NCBI GenBank assembly: GCA_934481325.1
Contig: CAKSPL010000064.1
Coordinates: 1-7,308, forward strand
Length of the DNA: 7,308 nucleotides
Origin: an uncultured Eubacteriales bacterium
GTDB lineage: Bacteria; Bacillota; Clostridia; Oscillospirales; CAG-272
Reading direction: 5' to 3'
This document shows positions 1-6,530 of the stretch, piece by piece. Position 1 is the first letter of the stretch, and each line of letters starts with the position of its first letter. The notes beneath the pieces are model-generated. The model saw only the letters and a list, made by a program, of their open reading frames with translations. It was not told the origin of the DNA and ran no database searches. The position numbers and the translations under genes are program-made.

Positions 1-998
1 GTATACTGTTTTCTATACCAATCCGCGCCGTCCTCGTGATACCAATATTCAAGATCGGAGTTACCGCCGCCCTCGGCATAGGGGTCGGTCGGGCTGTAGA
101 ACACAATATGCCAGTCTTTAATCTGTGCCTCGGTGAAGGCATCAACTGCTTGTTTGTTCTGAAATCCCCCGTCGCCGTAGTACACCTTTTCGGGGGCGTT
201 TTCACTTGCCATTAGCTGGTTCATAAATCTTTCGCTGACAGAACCGCTGACCACCCATTCCTTGTGTTTTGAGTTGTTGATAACCTTGAAAGTGTCGTTA
301 CAATTATAAAATGCCCTATCATCGACAAAGTGAACATTTTCACCGATTGTGACTTCTTCCAGACTTGTACAGTCAACGAACATAGATGCGGGGATGTTTT
401 CCACGCCGTTGCCTATCACAACTCTTTTCAGATTTTGACAATTTAGAAACACACTACCGCAATTGGTGGAATAGGCAAAATACCTATTGAAATAGCCATC
501 ACTCCACTCGGCAAGCCAATATTCGCCGATTTCCTTCACGGAATCGGGAATCACAATTTCTTCAATGCCGCTATCCGCAAATGCGCCTGCCATAATATTT
601 TGAACCGCGCCGCCGACAGTGACTTTTTTGAGTTTGGTGCATTCTTTAAATGCATATTGCGGAATCACCGTGATATTATCGATAGTAACCTCGCTGATAC
701 CCTTGCACAGTTGGAAAATGCGCCCGCCGAAGCCGTTTCCAAGGATGGTGCCGGCATGTTCCCAATTCTTATCGTTTGCGGCACCGTAATAGACGCCGCC
801 GTTAATATGAAGTCTGAATGTCTTGCCGTTATAGTCGTCGTGGTAATCATCCACGGAACCGGGCAAACCGTAATAATATCCTTGACAGCTATTGCGTACA
901 GCGTTCATCGTGTTATAATTTACATAAAGCAAAGGCATTGTGAGGTCTTCAAGGTTTGCACAGTTTAAAAATGCTTTGTACCCGATTGAGGTAACTTC
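1..998 (-). CDS. Downstream (C-terminal) part of BspA-type leucine-rich-repeat surface protein, frame-shifted, incomplete at window edge
   Basis: Reading the minus strand from 998 down to 1 gives about 332 codons without a stop. The frame begins with E-V-T-S-I-G-Y-K-A-F-L-N-C, a textbook BspA-type (LRR_5) repeat that directly continues the repeat interrupted at the end of the upstream frame. Further repeats follow, for example V-I-P-Q-Y-A-F-K-E-C, I-V-I-P-D-S-V-K-E-I-G and S-M-F-V-D-C-T-S-L-E-E-V-T-I-G. After that comes a Tyr/Trp-rich stretch near the window edge (Y-W-Y-H-E-D-G-A-D-W-Y). No start codon with a ribosome binding site is visible: the first ATG (936-938) lacks one. I therefore read this as the rest of the upstream gene, not a separate gene. 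Such repeats usually form extracellular binding surfaces; the ligand is unknown. Hand counts of several 60-base lines give about 35-47% GC, lower than most of the upstream half. Confidence 0.8.
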
Positions 999-2398
999 GG
1001 GCGGAGCACGATTTCCGCAACGTTTTTCAGATTCGCAAAGGCATAATCGCCGATTACACCGCCATTTACGGTCAGTTTTCTCAGGCTCGTCGGGATGGCA
1101 CCCTCTGCCTCGGCGTTGCTCGCATAGCCGAACAGATAACCGACGTTTAAGTAGTTACCCAGCGTGTAATCAGAGCCAAGGTAGGGCAGGGTCAGTTCCG
1201 TGAGCCAGTGGCAGTCTTCCAGCGCGCCCTCTTTGATGTGGTTGAACAGGGGGGAAATCTCGACCTTGGTCACGGTGCTGTCCAGCACGCCCGTGAGTAT
1301 ACAGAATTTCTGACCGTTCGGGAGGTTGTATTCATCGTCCACAACGTAGAACAGGTTTTCAAAATCGGGCTTCAGCGTCCAGTCGGCATACAGGGTGATG
1401 TTGCCGGTGTTGCCGGCGGGGATCTCTTCGACCTGAACGCGGTTGCCGTTCTCATCATCCATAAACCAGCCGTTGAAGGTGTAATCGTACTTTTCCAGCG
1501 GTCGGAAATTAACGGCATTTTCCACGGTGTAAATGTCCTCGTTGTCGTTCCAGACGCCCTTGGTGTTTTTGTAAGTAATCAAATATCTGTCGGTTTTCCA
1601 CATCGCAATCAGCGTGATATCGCCTGCCGTTGCGGTGTCCACCTCGGTGATTTCTTTCCAACCGTCGGCAGTGTCAATGCACCACCCCATAAAGGTGTAG
1701 CCCTTCGCCGTGAGCGGCAACAGCCTGATTTTGCCGGACGCCGCCTCGTACGAAATGGGGTTGGGGTTATCAACGGTTACGCCTTCGTTCATATTGATCT
1801 CATACGTAACGTTTACGCGCCCTTCCAGGACGTATGTGGCGAGCTTTTCGGTTTTGTAATTGAAATAAAGTTGAGAGCTGGCACCGTAGTGCAGCATATC
1901 GCGGATGGCGGCGATGAGGTTGGTGTCCTTCGTGCCCGCAACGCCCTCCACCAGCCCCAGCTTGCGCTCGGCATAGGTGCAGACGCTGTATTCCGTGAGC
2001 TTTCCGTAAACGGTCTGCCCGTTTACCCTGGCATAAGGCTGGGCGTAAACCATATCCGTCATTTCCTTTGCCGCGATGCCGGTATATCTTAAAACGTAAC
2101 AGCTGTTGCCGTTTACCTCCTCCTGACCGTATGCCCGGATGTCGGCATCTGCGGTTTCGGGGGTGCGGGTGGCGGTGCCTTCCTTCCATACAAACATACC
2201 GACGTCAGCGGTGGAAATCCCCTCGGCACCGTCGATTTTCACGGCGTATTCCAGGTAGACCCGATCCTCCAACACCAGGCTGTAAGCATAGGTGCTGACC
2301 TTGGGAGACGCCACCTCGGCGCAGGCGACCACGCAAAACACCGAAAAGGCAATCAGAACGGCAAAGGTGAGCAAAAGCAATTTCTTTTTTATCTTCAT
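965..2398 (-). CDS. Exported InlB-repeat / BspA-type leucine-rich-repeat protein, N-terminal part (frame broken at 999-1001)
   Basis: Probable cell-surface or secreted protein. I chose the ATG at 2396-2398 because GGAGGG (2403-2408) lies 4 bases before it; an in-frame ATG at 2408-2410 overlaps that site and is less likely. The N-terminus has K-I-K-K-K, a hydrophobic core and then V-V-A-C-A-E. Cleavage could be by lipoprotein peptidase (lipobox Cys26) or by signal peptidase I after A-C-A. Residues about 30-190 form a domain I do not recognise. Residues about 195-267 and 272-342 are two InlB-type (Listeria-Bacteroides) repeats ending in G-W...A-M-W and G-W...A-D-W. From about residue 341 BspA-like repeats begin (L-T-E-L-T-L-P-Y-L-G; I-G-D-Y-A-F-A-N-L). 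The frame then shifts and ends after eleven unrelated residues. The gene starts 18 bases after the TetR gene and is probably co-transcribed with it. Confidence 0.85.
   Translation of the reverse strand: MKIKKKLLLLTFAVLIAFSVFCVVACAEVASPKVSTYAYSLVLEDRVYLEYAVKIDGAEGISTADVGMFVWKEGTATRTPETADADIRAYGQEEVNGNSCYVLRYTGIAAKEMTDMVYAQPYARVNGQTVYGKLTEYSVCTYAERKLGLVEGVAGTKDTNLIAAIRDMLHYGASSQLYFNYKTEKLATYVLEGRVNVTYEINMNEGVTVDNPNPISYEAASGKIRLLPLTAKGYTFMGWCIDTADGWKEITEVDTATAGDITLIAMWKTDRYLITYKNTKGVWNDNEDIYTVENAVNFRPLEKYDYTFNGWFMDDENGNRVQVEEIPAGNTGNITLYADWTLKPDFENLFYVVDDEYNLPNGQKFCILTGVLDSTVTKVEISPLFNHIKEGALEDCHWLTELTLPYLGSDYTLGNYLNVGYLFGYASNAEAEGAIPTSLRKLTVNGGVIGDYAFANLKNVAEIVLRPKLPQSGTKHF
999..1001 (-). other. 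Frameshift site within the leucine-rich-repeat gene
   Basis: On the minus strand the upstream frame reads I-V-L-R-P and then leaves the repeat pattern (K-L-P-Q-S-G-T-K-H-F, stop). The neighbouring frame picks up exactly at the expected point with E-V-T-S-I-G-Y-K-A-F. The switch falls at a run of three C (GGG on the plus strand, 999-1001). One extra C would give R-P-E-V-T-S-I-G in a single frame. This could be a true mutation, a homopolymer error in sequencing or assembly, or, less likely, a -1 ribosomal slip. C-CGC-CCG is not a usual slippery heptamer. Confidence 0.8.
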
Positions 2399-2416
2399 TT
2401 TTCCCTCCATATAAAT

Positions 2417-2536
2417 TCAGTTGTCCGGGTTGATATCCCATTCGGTGCGGTTGCTGTCAGATGCCGTCAGGATGTCTGCCGGGGAAAACCGACTGACGGT
2501 AATCTCCGGTTTTTCATAGATTTTTTTGGGTTGCAT
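2417..2536 (-). CDS. Possible nested or fused 39-residue small protein with KKxYxxP motif
   Basis: The last 39 codons of the TetR-family gene begin with ATG (2534-2536), preceded by GGAGGA with good spacing (GGAGG at 2545-2549, then 8 bases). The product contains K-K-I-Y-E-K-P-E-I-T-V, then F-S-P-A-D-I-L-T-A-S, then a polar Asp/Asn-rich end. It resembles a type of short free-standing Clostridia protein (K-K-x-Y-x-x-P ... D-[IV]-[IL]-T-x-S) that I recall but cannot search for here. The Y-x-x-P element also recalls lasso-peptide leaders. It could be translated separately, act only as a regulator tail, or be a fusion after loss of the regulator's stop codon. The ribosome binding site may be chance, since it encodes P-E-E-K in the regulator. 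No peptide-modifying enzyme is visible in the window. Confidence 0.4.
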   Translation of the reverse strand: MQPKKIYEKPEITVSRFSPADILTASDSNRTEWDINPDN

Positions 2537-3130
2537 CGTTTTTTCCTCCGGTTCGGTTCTGTATTTCTGCATCAGCATCCCAATGGTTTGTTTCAGCACG
2601 TTCAACTGGCTTTTGAGGTAGTATTCATCCTCGAACATCGCATAGTGGACGCTGGCGCGGATCAGGATAAAAATCAGCGGGGTCAGCACCTCGTGCGGAA
2701 TCCCAAGACCCCCCTCCAGCTTTTTGGCGTAGTCGGTGTAGCGTTCGTTTACGCCGTGGAAAAACTGCTTGCCGTATTCGATATATTTCGGGTGCGTGTA
2801 TACCTGATACATCAACCGGTATTTTTTTCCGTGCTTTTTTGCCGTCCAATAGGGAATTTCATCGATAAAGCGCATCAGCTCCGCCGGGTCGGTCGGGGCT
2901 TTTTGCATAAAATCGTCCTCCACCTTGGTCATACAATAGTCGGTGGACTGAATAATCAGATCGTCCAGGTTTTCAAAATACTGATAAAAGCTGGCGGGGT
3001 TGCATCCGCAAACCCCTGCAAGTGCCTTGACGCCCGTTCCCGTAAGACCGCATTCGGCATAACACGCAAAGCATTTTTCCATCAGCTCTGCTTTTTTTGC
3101 ATTGTGCTTTTCTTCGTTCAGCTTTGCCAC
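2417..3130 (-). CDS. TetR/AcrR-family transcriptional regulator with C-terminal YxxP-type tail
   Basis: Likely a dimeric DNA-binding repressor, 237 residues. I start at GTG (3128-3130), which follows AAGGAG with a 6-base spacer. The longer frame from 3205 would include the promoter-like region and a non-TetR leader. Residues about 10-60 form the TetR DNA-binding domain, with the helix-turn-helix around residues 33-52 (G-V-K-A-L-A-G-V-C-G-C-N-P-A-S-F-Y-Q-Y-F). Residues about 65-195 are helical, as expected for a ligand/dimer domain, with no recognisable ligand signature. Two things are odd. First, there are five cysteines in the DNA-binding domain (C20, C23, C27, C41, C43). Second, residues 199-237 lie beyond the usual TetR length and carry K-K-I-Y-E-K-P-E-I-T-V. 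The gene sits upstream of the surface-protein gene and divergent from the nucleoside operon. It may control either or itself; no target can be assigned from sequence. Confidence 0.92.
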   Translation of the reverse strand: MAKLNEEKHNAKKAELMEKCFACYAECGLTGTGVKALAGVCGCNPASFYQYFENLDDLIIQSTDYCMTKVEDDFMQKAPTDPAELMRFIDEIPYWTAKKHGKKYRLMYQVYTHPKYIEYGKQFFHGVNERYTDYAKKLEGGLGIPHEVLTPLIFILIRASVHYAMFEDEYYLKSQLNVLKQTIGMLMQKYRTEPEEKTMQPKKIYEKPEITVSRFSPADILTASDSNRTEWDINPDN

Positions 3131-3144
3131 TGTCCGCTCCTTTC

Positions 3145-3158
3145 TGTACAAATGTTCA
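3145..3158. promoter_or_regulatory. Inverted repeat in the TetR leader, candidate operator
   Basis: TGTACA-AA-TGTTCA has arms matching at five of six positions. It lies between the predicted -10 and the ribosome binding site of the TetR-family gene, where an autoregulatory operator could sit. The site is short and imperfect, so this is only a candidate. Confidence 0.25.
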
Positions 3159-3169
3159 TTTATATATTG

Positions 3170-3199
3170 ATGATAGCACAAAGCCGCAAAAAAAAACAA
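3170..3199 (-). promoter_or_regulatory. Predicted promoter of the TetR-family gene
   Basis: On the minus strand TATCAT (3170-3175) is preceded by TG and one base, making an extended -10. TTGTTT (3194-3199) lies 18 bases upstream as a -35. The start codon is about 40 bases downstream. The T-rich spacer means other -35 choices exist. Confidence 0.5.
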
Positions 3200-3216
3200 C
3201 CGCAAAACGGCATTTT

Positions 3217-3230
3217 GAAAAATATTTTTC
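3217..3230. promoter_or_regulatory. Perfect 14-bp AT-rich palindrome between the divergent promoters
   Basis: GAAAAATATTTTTC is its own reverse complement. It lies between the predicted -35 of the TetR-family gene (3194-3199) and that of tdk (3274-3279), a natural place for a shared operator. It lacks the GC-rich stem of an intrinsic terminator. Confidence 0.3.
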
Positions 3231-3250
3231 CCGGCTACCCTATGCAGTAT

Positions 3251-3292
3251 ATTCCGGCATTTCGGAAAGCTCCTTGCATTTGCCGCCGGAAT
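3251..3292. promoter_or_regulatory. Inverted repeats with CGGAA half-sites at the tdk promoter, candidate operator
   Basis: ATTCCGGC (3251-3258) and GCCGGAAT (3285-3292) form a perfect 8-bp inverted repeat that brackets the -35 box and ends just before the extended -10. Inside it, TTCCG (3252-3256) and CGGAA (3263-3267) form a second, tighter repeat with a 6-base gap. A further CGGAAT overlaps the tdk start (3322-3327). The layout suits repressor binding over the promoter. CGGAA is also fairly common in this genome's coding sequence, which limits confidence. Confidence 0.3.
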
Positions 3293-3302
3293 GTGTTATA
3301 CT
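3274..3302 (+). promoter_or_regulatory. Promoter of the nucleoside salvage operon
   Basis: TTGCAT (3274-3279) and TATACT (3297-3302) are separated by 17 bases, and TG at 3294-3295 makes an extended -10. Transcription would start near 3309, giving a leader of only about 17 bases that is almost filled by the tdk ribosome binding site AGGAGGTG (3313-3320). Such a short leader leaves no room for a riboswitch, so any control probably acts at initiation. Confidence 0.75.
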
Positions 3303-3325
3303 GAAAAACGACAGGAGGTGGCGGA

Positions 3326-3913
3326 ATGGCAAAACTGTATTTCAAATACGGCGCGATGGGCAGTTCCAAAACAGCGCAGGTTTTGATTACCAAATTCAAC
3401 TATGAAGAAAAGGGGATGAGGGTGTGGCTCTTAAAGCCGTCCACCGACAACCGGGACGGGGCGGACGTGATTATGTCGCGCATCGGTCTGTCGGCTAAAG
3501 GGGAAATCATCTATCCGGAAACAAATCTTTTCACCGAATACGAAAAGCACCGGGAGGCGGACGTCATTATCGTGGACGAATGTCAGTTTCTGAGCGAGGC
3601 GCAGATTGACCAGCTCCGCGATTTGGTTGATCTGAAAGACATTCCCGTCCTTTGCTTTGGATTGCGAACCGACTTTCTGACCCAATCGTTTACGGGCAGC
3701 AGGCGGCTGTTTGAGGTTGCCGATTCCATCACGGAAATCAAAACCATCTGCAAATGCGGTTCCAAGGCAATCGTCAATGCCAGACTGGACGACACCGGGC
3801 GGATTGTGACGCACGGCGCGAAAATCTGCATCGGCGGAAACGACAGATACGTGGCAATGTGTCACAAATGCTGGAAAAAAGCAATTGAAGCACAACAAAT
3901 ACAGAAAAAATGA
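3326..3913 (+). CDS. tdk: Thymidine kinase (type II)
   Basis: Cytosolic enzyme that phosphorylates thymidine (and deoxyuridine) with ATP to give dTMP. The 195 residues match the usual length of the small type II family. The phosphate-binding loop is G-A-M-G-S-S-K-T (residues 9-16). The usual glycine before the lysine is serine here, a departure from the common S-G-K-[ST] form. D84-E85-C86-Q87-F88 supplies the metal-binding Asp and catalytic Glu. The structural zinc ligands are C142, C144, C179 and C182 (C-K-C and C-H-K-C). The I-G-G-N-D-R-Y-V stretch near residues 169-176 belongs to the thymidine-binding lasso region. The start follows AGGAGGTG. This is the first gene of the operon; its stop codon lies inside the ribosome binding site of deoC, suggesting coupled translation. 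Confidence 0.96.
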   Translation: MAKLYFKYGAMGSSKTAQVLITKFNYEEKGMRVWLLKPSTDNRDGADVIMSRIGLSAKGEIIYPETNLFTEYEKHREADVIIVDECQFLSEAQIDQLRDLVDLKDIPVLCFGLRTDFLTQSFTGSRRLFEVADSITEIKTICKCGSKAIVNARLDDTGRIVTHGAKICIGGNDRYVAMCHKCWKKAIEAQQIQKK

Positions 3914-3922
3914 GGTGATTAT

Positions 3923-4594
3923 ATGGAACTTCAAAAAATTCTTTCCACAGTGGACCACACCCTGCTCTCGCAGTGCGCAACCTGGGAGGACATCCGGGCA
4001 ATCTGCGATGACGGAATGAAGTATCATACCGCATCGGTGTGCATTCCCGCGTCGTACGTTGCAAGGGCAAAGGAGTACGTGGGCAACCGGCTCCCTATCT
4101 GCACGGTCATCGGGTTTCCCAACGGCTATTCCACCACTGCCGTGAAATGCTTTGAGACGGAGGATGCCGTGAAAAACGGCGCCGATGAGATTGATATGGT
4201 AGTCAACATCGGCTGGCTGAAGGACAAAAAATACGAGGATCTCCTTGCGGAAATCCGGGCGGTGAAACGCGCCTGCTCCGGGCGGATTCTGAAAGTGATT
4301 ATCGAAACCTGCCTGCTGACCGACGAGGAAAAAATCAAAATGTGCGAAATCGTGACCGAATCCGGCGCGGATTTCATCAAAACCTCTACCGGCTTTTCCA
4401 CCGCCGGTGCCACCTTTGACGATGTGGCTCTGTTTGCCGCGCATATCGGCAAAAACGTAAAAATCAAGGCAGCCGGCGGCATTTCGTCGCTGGAGGATGC
4501 CGAAAAATTCCTCTCTCTCGGTGCCTCGCGTCTGGGCACCAGCAGGATTGTGAAAATCGTGAAAAAATTACCGACCGAAACCGTCGGATATTAA
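3923..4594 (+). CDS. deoC: Deoxyribose-phosphate aldolase
   Basis: Class I aldolase that cleaves 2-deoxyribose-5-phosphate to glyceraldehyde-3-phosphate and acetaldehyde, the last step of deoxynucleoside sugar breakdown. At 223 residues it has the typical bacterial length and TIM-barrel fold. The Schiff-base lysine is K153 in D-F-I-K-T-S-T-G-F. The acid/base pair is D91 in E-I-D-M-V-V-N-I-G and K182 in K-I-K-A-A-G-G-I. The phosphate-binding glycines follow in G-G-I and near the C-terminus (S-R-L-G-T-S). The start is preceded by GAGGTGAT (3912-3919), 9 bases after the tdk stop. All expected catalytic residues are present. Its substrate is the product of deoB, two genes downstream. Confidence 0.97.
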   Translation: MELQKILSTVDHTLLSQCATWEDIRAICDDGMKYHTASVCIPASYVARAKEYVGNRLPICTVIGFPNGYSTTAVKCFETEDAVKNGADEIDMVVNIGWLKDKKYEDLLAEIRAVKRACSGRILKVIIETCLLTDEEKIKMCEIVTESGADFIKTSTGFSTAGATFDDVALFAAHIGKNVKIKAAGGISSLEDAEKFLSLGASRLGTSRIVKIVKKLPTETVGY

Positions 4595-4605
4595 AGGAGG
4601 AAGCT

Positions 4606-5370
4606 ATGGCAAACTATCCAACCCCGCATATCAACGCAAAGCCGGAGGATTTTGCAAAAACCGTTCTGATGCCGGGTGATCCGCTCCGCTCCAAATTCAT
4701 TGCCGAAACCTATCTGCAGGAACCGCGCCTGGTCAACAACGTCCGCGGGGTTCAGGGCTACACGGGGAGCTATAAGGGCGTTCCGGTTTCGGTGATGGCA
4801 AGCGGAATGGGGATGCCGTCCATCGGGATTTATTCCTATGAACTGTATCATTTCTTCGGGGTGGAGAACATCATCCGCGTCGGCTCCGCCGGGGGGATTG
4901 CCAAAACGGTTCACCTCCGCGATATCGTGATCGGGCAGGGAGCCTGCACCGATTCCGACTACGCCGCGCAATTCCACCTGCCGGGTACCTTTGCGCCGAT
5001 TGCCGATTTCACGCTTCTTTCTGCCTGCGTGGAAACCGCAAAAGCCCTTGGGATTGACAATTTCCGCGTCGGCAACGTTCTGTCCTCCGATTGCTTCTAC
5101 GGGGACACGGAGGGGCTGCCGGAGCGGATGCTGCCGAAAAACGCGTGGGGAAAAATGGGCGTGCTTGCCGTGGAGATGGAAAGTGCCGCCCTTTATATGA
5201 ACGCCGCAAGAGCGGGCAAACGCGCGTTGGGCATTTTCACGGTGTCGGATCACCTGGTCACGGGAGAGGCAACCAGTGCAATGGAACGCCAGACCTCGTT
5301 TACCACGATGATGGAGCTTGCGCTGGAAACCGCGATTGCCCTTGACGGGGCAAAGGACGGTGCGCAATGA
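4606..5370 (+). CDS. deoD: Purine nucleoside phosphorylase, DeoD type
   Basis: Cytosolic phosphorolysis of purine (deoxy)nucleosides to free base and (deoxy)ribose-1-phosphate. It belongs to the nucleoside phosphorylase-I family of the E. coli DeoD kind. Equivalents of the E. coli active site are all visible. H8 (T-P-H-I-N-A) comes from the neighbouring subunit. Phosphate binders are G24 and R28 (P-G-D-P-L-R), R91 and S94 (R-V-G-S-A-G-G). The sugar/base site is V-E-M-E-S (E190, M191, E192). The catalytic pair is D215 (V-S-D-H-L) and R228 (M-E-R-Q-T). At 254 residues it is slightly longer than E. coli DeoD, with a few extra residues at both ends. AAAGGAGG (4593-4600) gives a strong start 11 bases after deoC. 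It supplies deoxyribose-1-phosphate to DeoB. Confidence 0.96.
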   Translation: MANYPTPHINAKPEDFAKTVLMPGDPLRSKFIAETYLQEPRLVNNVRGVQGYTGSYKGVPVSVMASGMGMPSIGIYSYELYHFFGVENIIRVGSAGGIAKTVHLRDIVIGQGACTDSDYAAQFHLPGTFAPIADFTLLSACVETAKALGIDNFRVGNVLSSDCFYGDTEGLPERMLPKNAWGKMGVLAVEMESAALYMNAARAGKRALGIFTVSDHLVTGEATSAMERQTSFTTMMELALETAIALDGAKDGAQ

Positions 5371-6530
5371 AAAGGGTATTTCTGATTGTATTGGACAGTG
5401 TGGGAATCGGTGCGGAGCCGGACGCCGACCGGTTCGGCGACGTCGGCACCAACACGATGCGCAGCATCTCACGTTCCGCGAACTTCCGGATTGACAATTT
5501 GCGGCAGGCGGGGCTCGGCAACATTGACGGGCTGGATTTCCTCGGCAGGTGTGACAGTCCCTTTGCCGCCGTGGCAAGAATGCAGGAGGCATCCGCCGGC
5601 AAGGATACCACCATCGGTCACTGGGAAATTGCGGGGCTGTATTCCGGCACCCCGCTCCCGACCTATCCGGAGGGGTTCCCCGAGGAGGTGCTGAGTGCCT
5701 TCCGGAAAGCCACCGGGCGCGGGGTGCTTTGCAACCGCCCCTATTCCGGCACGGAAGTCATCCGTGATTTCGGGGATGAACACCTCAAAACCGGAAAGCT
5801 GATTGTGTATACCAGCGCGGACAGCGTGTTTCAGATTGCCGCGCACGAGGAGCTTGTCCCGCCCGAACAGCTGTATGAATACTGCCGCGCGGCGCGGAAA
5901 ATTCTCACGGGGTCGCACGCGGTGGGTCGCGTGATTGCCCGCCCCTTCACGGGGGAGAGCGGCAATTACACGAGAACGGCAAACCGGCGTGATTTTTCAC
6001 TGGAGCCGACAGGGATTACCCTGCTTGACGCCCTGAAGGAAGCGGGGCGGGATGTGATTGCCGTCGGCAAGATTACGGATATTTTTGCGGGGCGCGGTGT
6101 CACGGAGTCGGTGTTCACACACGGAAATGCCGAGGGGATGACCGCCACGCTGGATTTGCAGAAAAAGGATTTTCACGGGTTGTGCTTTGTCAATCTGGTG
6201 GATTTCGATATGCTGTACGGTCACCGCAACGATGTGGACGGCTATGCCGCGGCACTGGCGGAGTTTGACCGGTGGCTCCCCTCCTTCGTACAGGGAATGC
6301 GGGAGGACGACGTGCTGATGATTACGGCGGATCACGGCTGTGACCCGGGCGACGTCAGCACCGATCACACGCGGGAATATACACCGCTTCTGGTGATCGG
6401 ACCGCGCGTAACGCCGAAAAATCTCGGCACGCGGCACACCTTTTCCGATATTGCGGCATCCGTTGCGGAAATGCTTGGTGTGGCGTACCGGACGGCGGGC
6501 AGCAGCTTTGCCGGGGAGGTGATCGGATGA
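5367..6530 (+). CDS. deoB: Phosphopentomutase
   Basis: Alkaline-phosphatase-superfamily enzyme that interconverts (deoxy)ribose-1-phosphate and -5-phosphate, joining DeoD to DeoC. At 387 residues it is close to the family length. The two-manganese site is complete: D10 (V-L-D-S-V-G-I-G), D281 and H286 (V-D-F-D-M-L-Y-G-H), D322 and H323 (A-D-H-G-C-D), and H334 (T-D-H-T-R-E). T81 in G-K-D-T-T-I-G-H-W-E corresponds to the phosphorylated threonine of the Bacillus enzyme. Residues about 100-210 form the cap domain (Y-S-G-T-E-V-I, T-S-A-D-S-V-F-Q-I). The ATG overlaps the deoD stop as ATGA, and AAAGGA lies 9 bases upstream inside deoD. This indicates translational coupling. Confidence 0.97.
   Translation: MKRVFLIVLDSVGIGAEPDADRFGDVGTNTMRSISRSANFRIDNLRQAGLGNIDGLDFLGRCDSPFAAVARMQEASAGKDTTIGHWEIAGLYSGTPLPTYPEGFPEEVLSAFRKATGRGVLCNRPYSGTEVIRDFGDEHLKTGKLIVYTSADSVFQIAAHEELVPPEQLYEYCRAARKILTGSHAVGRVIARPFTGESGNYTRTANRRDFSLEPTGITLLDALKEAGRDVIAVGKITDIFAGRGVTESVFTHGNAEGMTATLDLQKKDFHGLCFVNLVDFDMLYGHRNDVDGYAAALAEFDRWLPSFVQGMREDDVLMITADHGCDPGDVSTDHTREYTPLLVIGPRVTPKNLGTRHTFSDIAASVAEMLGVAYRTAGSSFAGEVIG

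Noticed and set aside
990..1010. Programmed -1 ribosomal frameshift in the repeat protein
   Set aside because: The shift direction fits, but the bases at the junction (C-CGC-CCG) do not form a standard slippery heptamer, and I see no obvious downstream pseudoknot. A base loss or sequence error is simpler.
1208..2092. 294-codon open frame on the plus strand
   Set aside because: It lies antisense to the signal-peptide/InlB-repeat protein, which has clear domains and a ribosome binding site. The plus-strand product has no recognisable motif.
2531..3304. 257-codon open frame on the plus strand
   Set aside because: It is antisense to the TetR-family gene and runs across the divergent promoter region. 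It has no family signature.
3431..4444. 337-codon open frame on the minus strand
   Set aside because: It is antisense to tdk and deoC, both with complete active sites. Long antisense frames are common in GC-rich coding DNA.
4591..5592. 333-codon open frame on the minus strand
   Set aside because: It mirrors deoD and the start of deoB. The translation is Arg/Pro/His-rich, as expected from an antisense frame.
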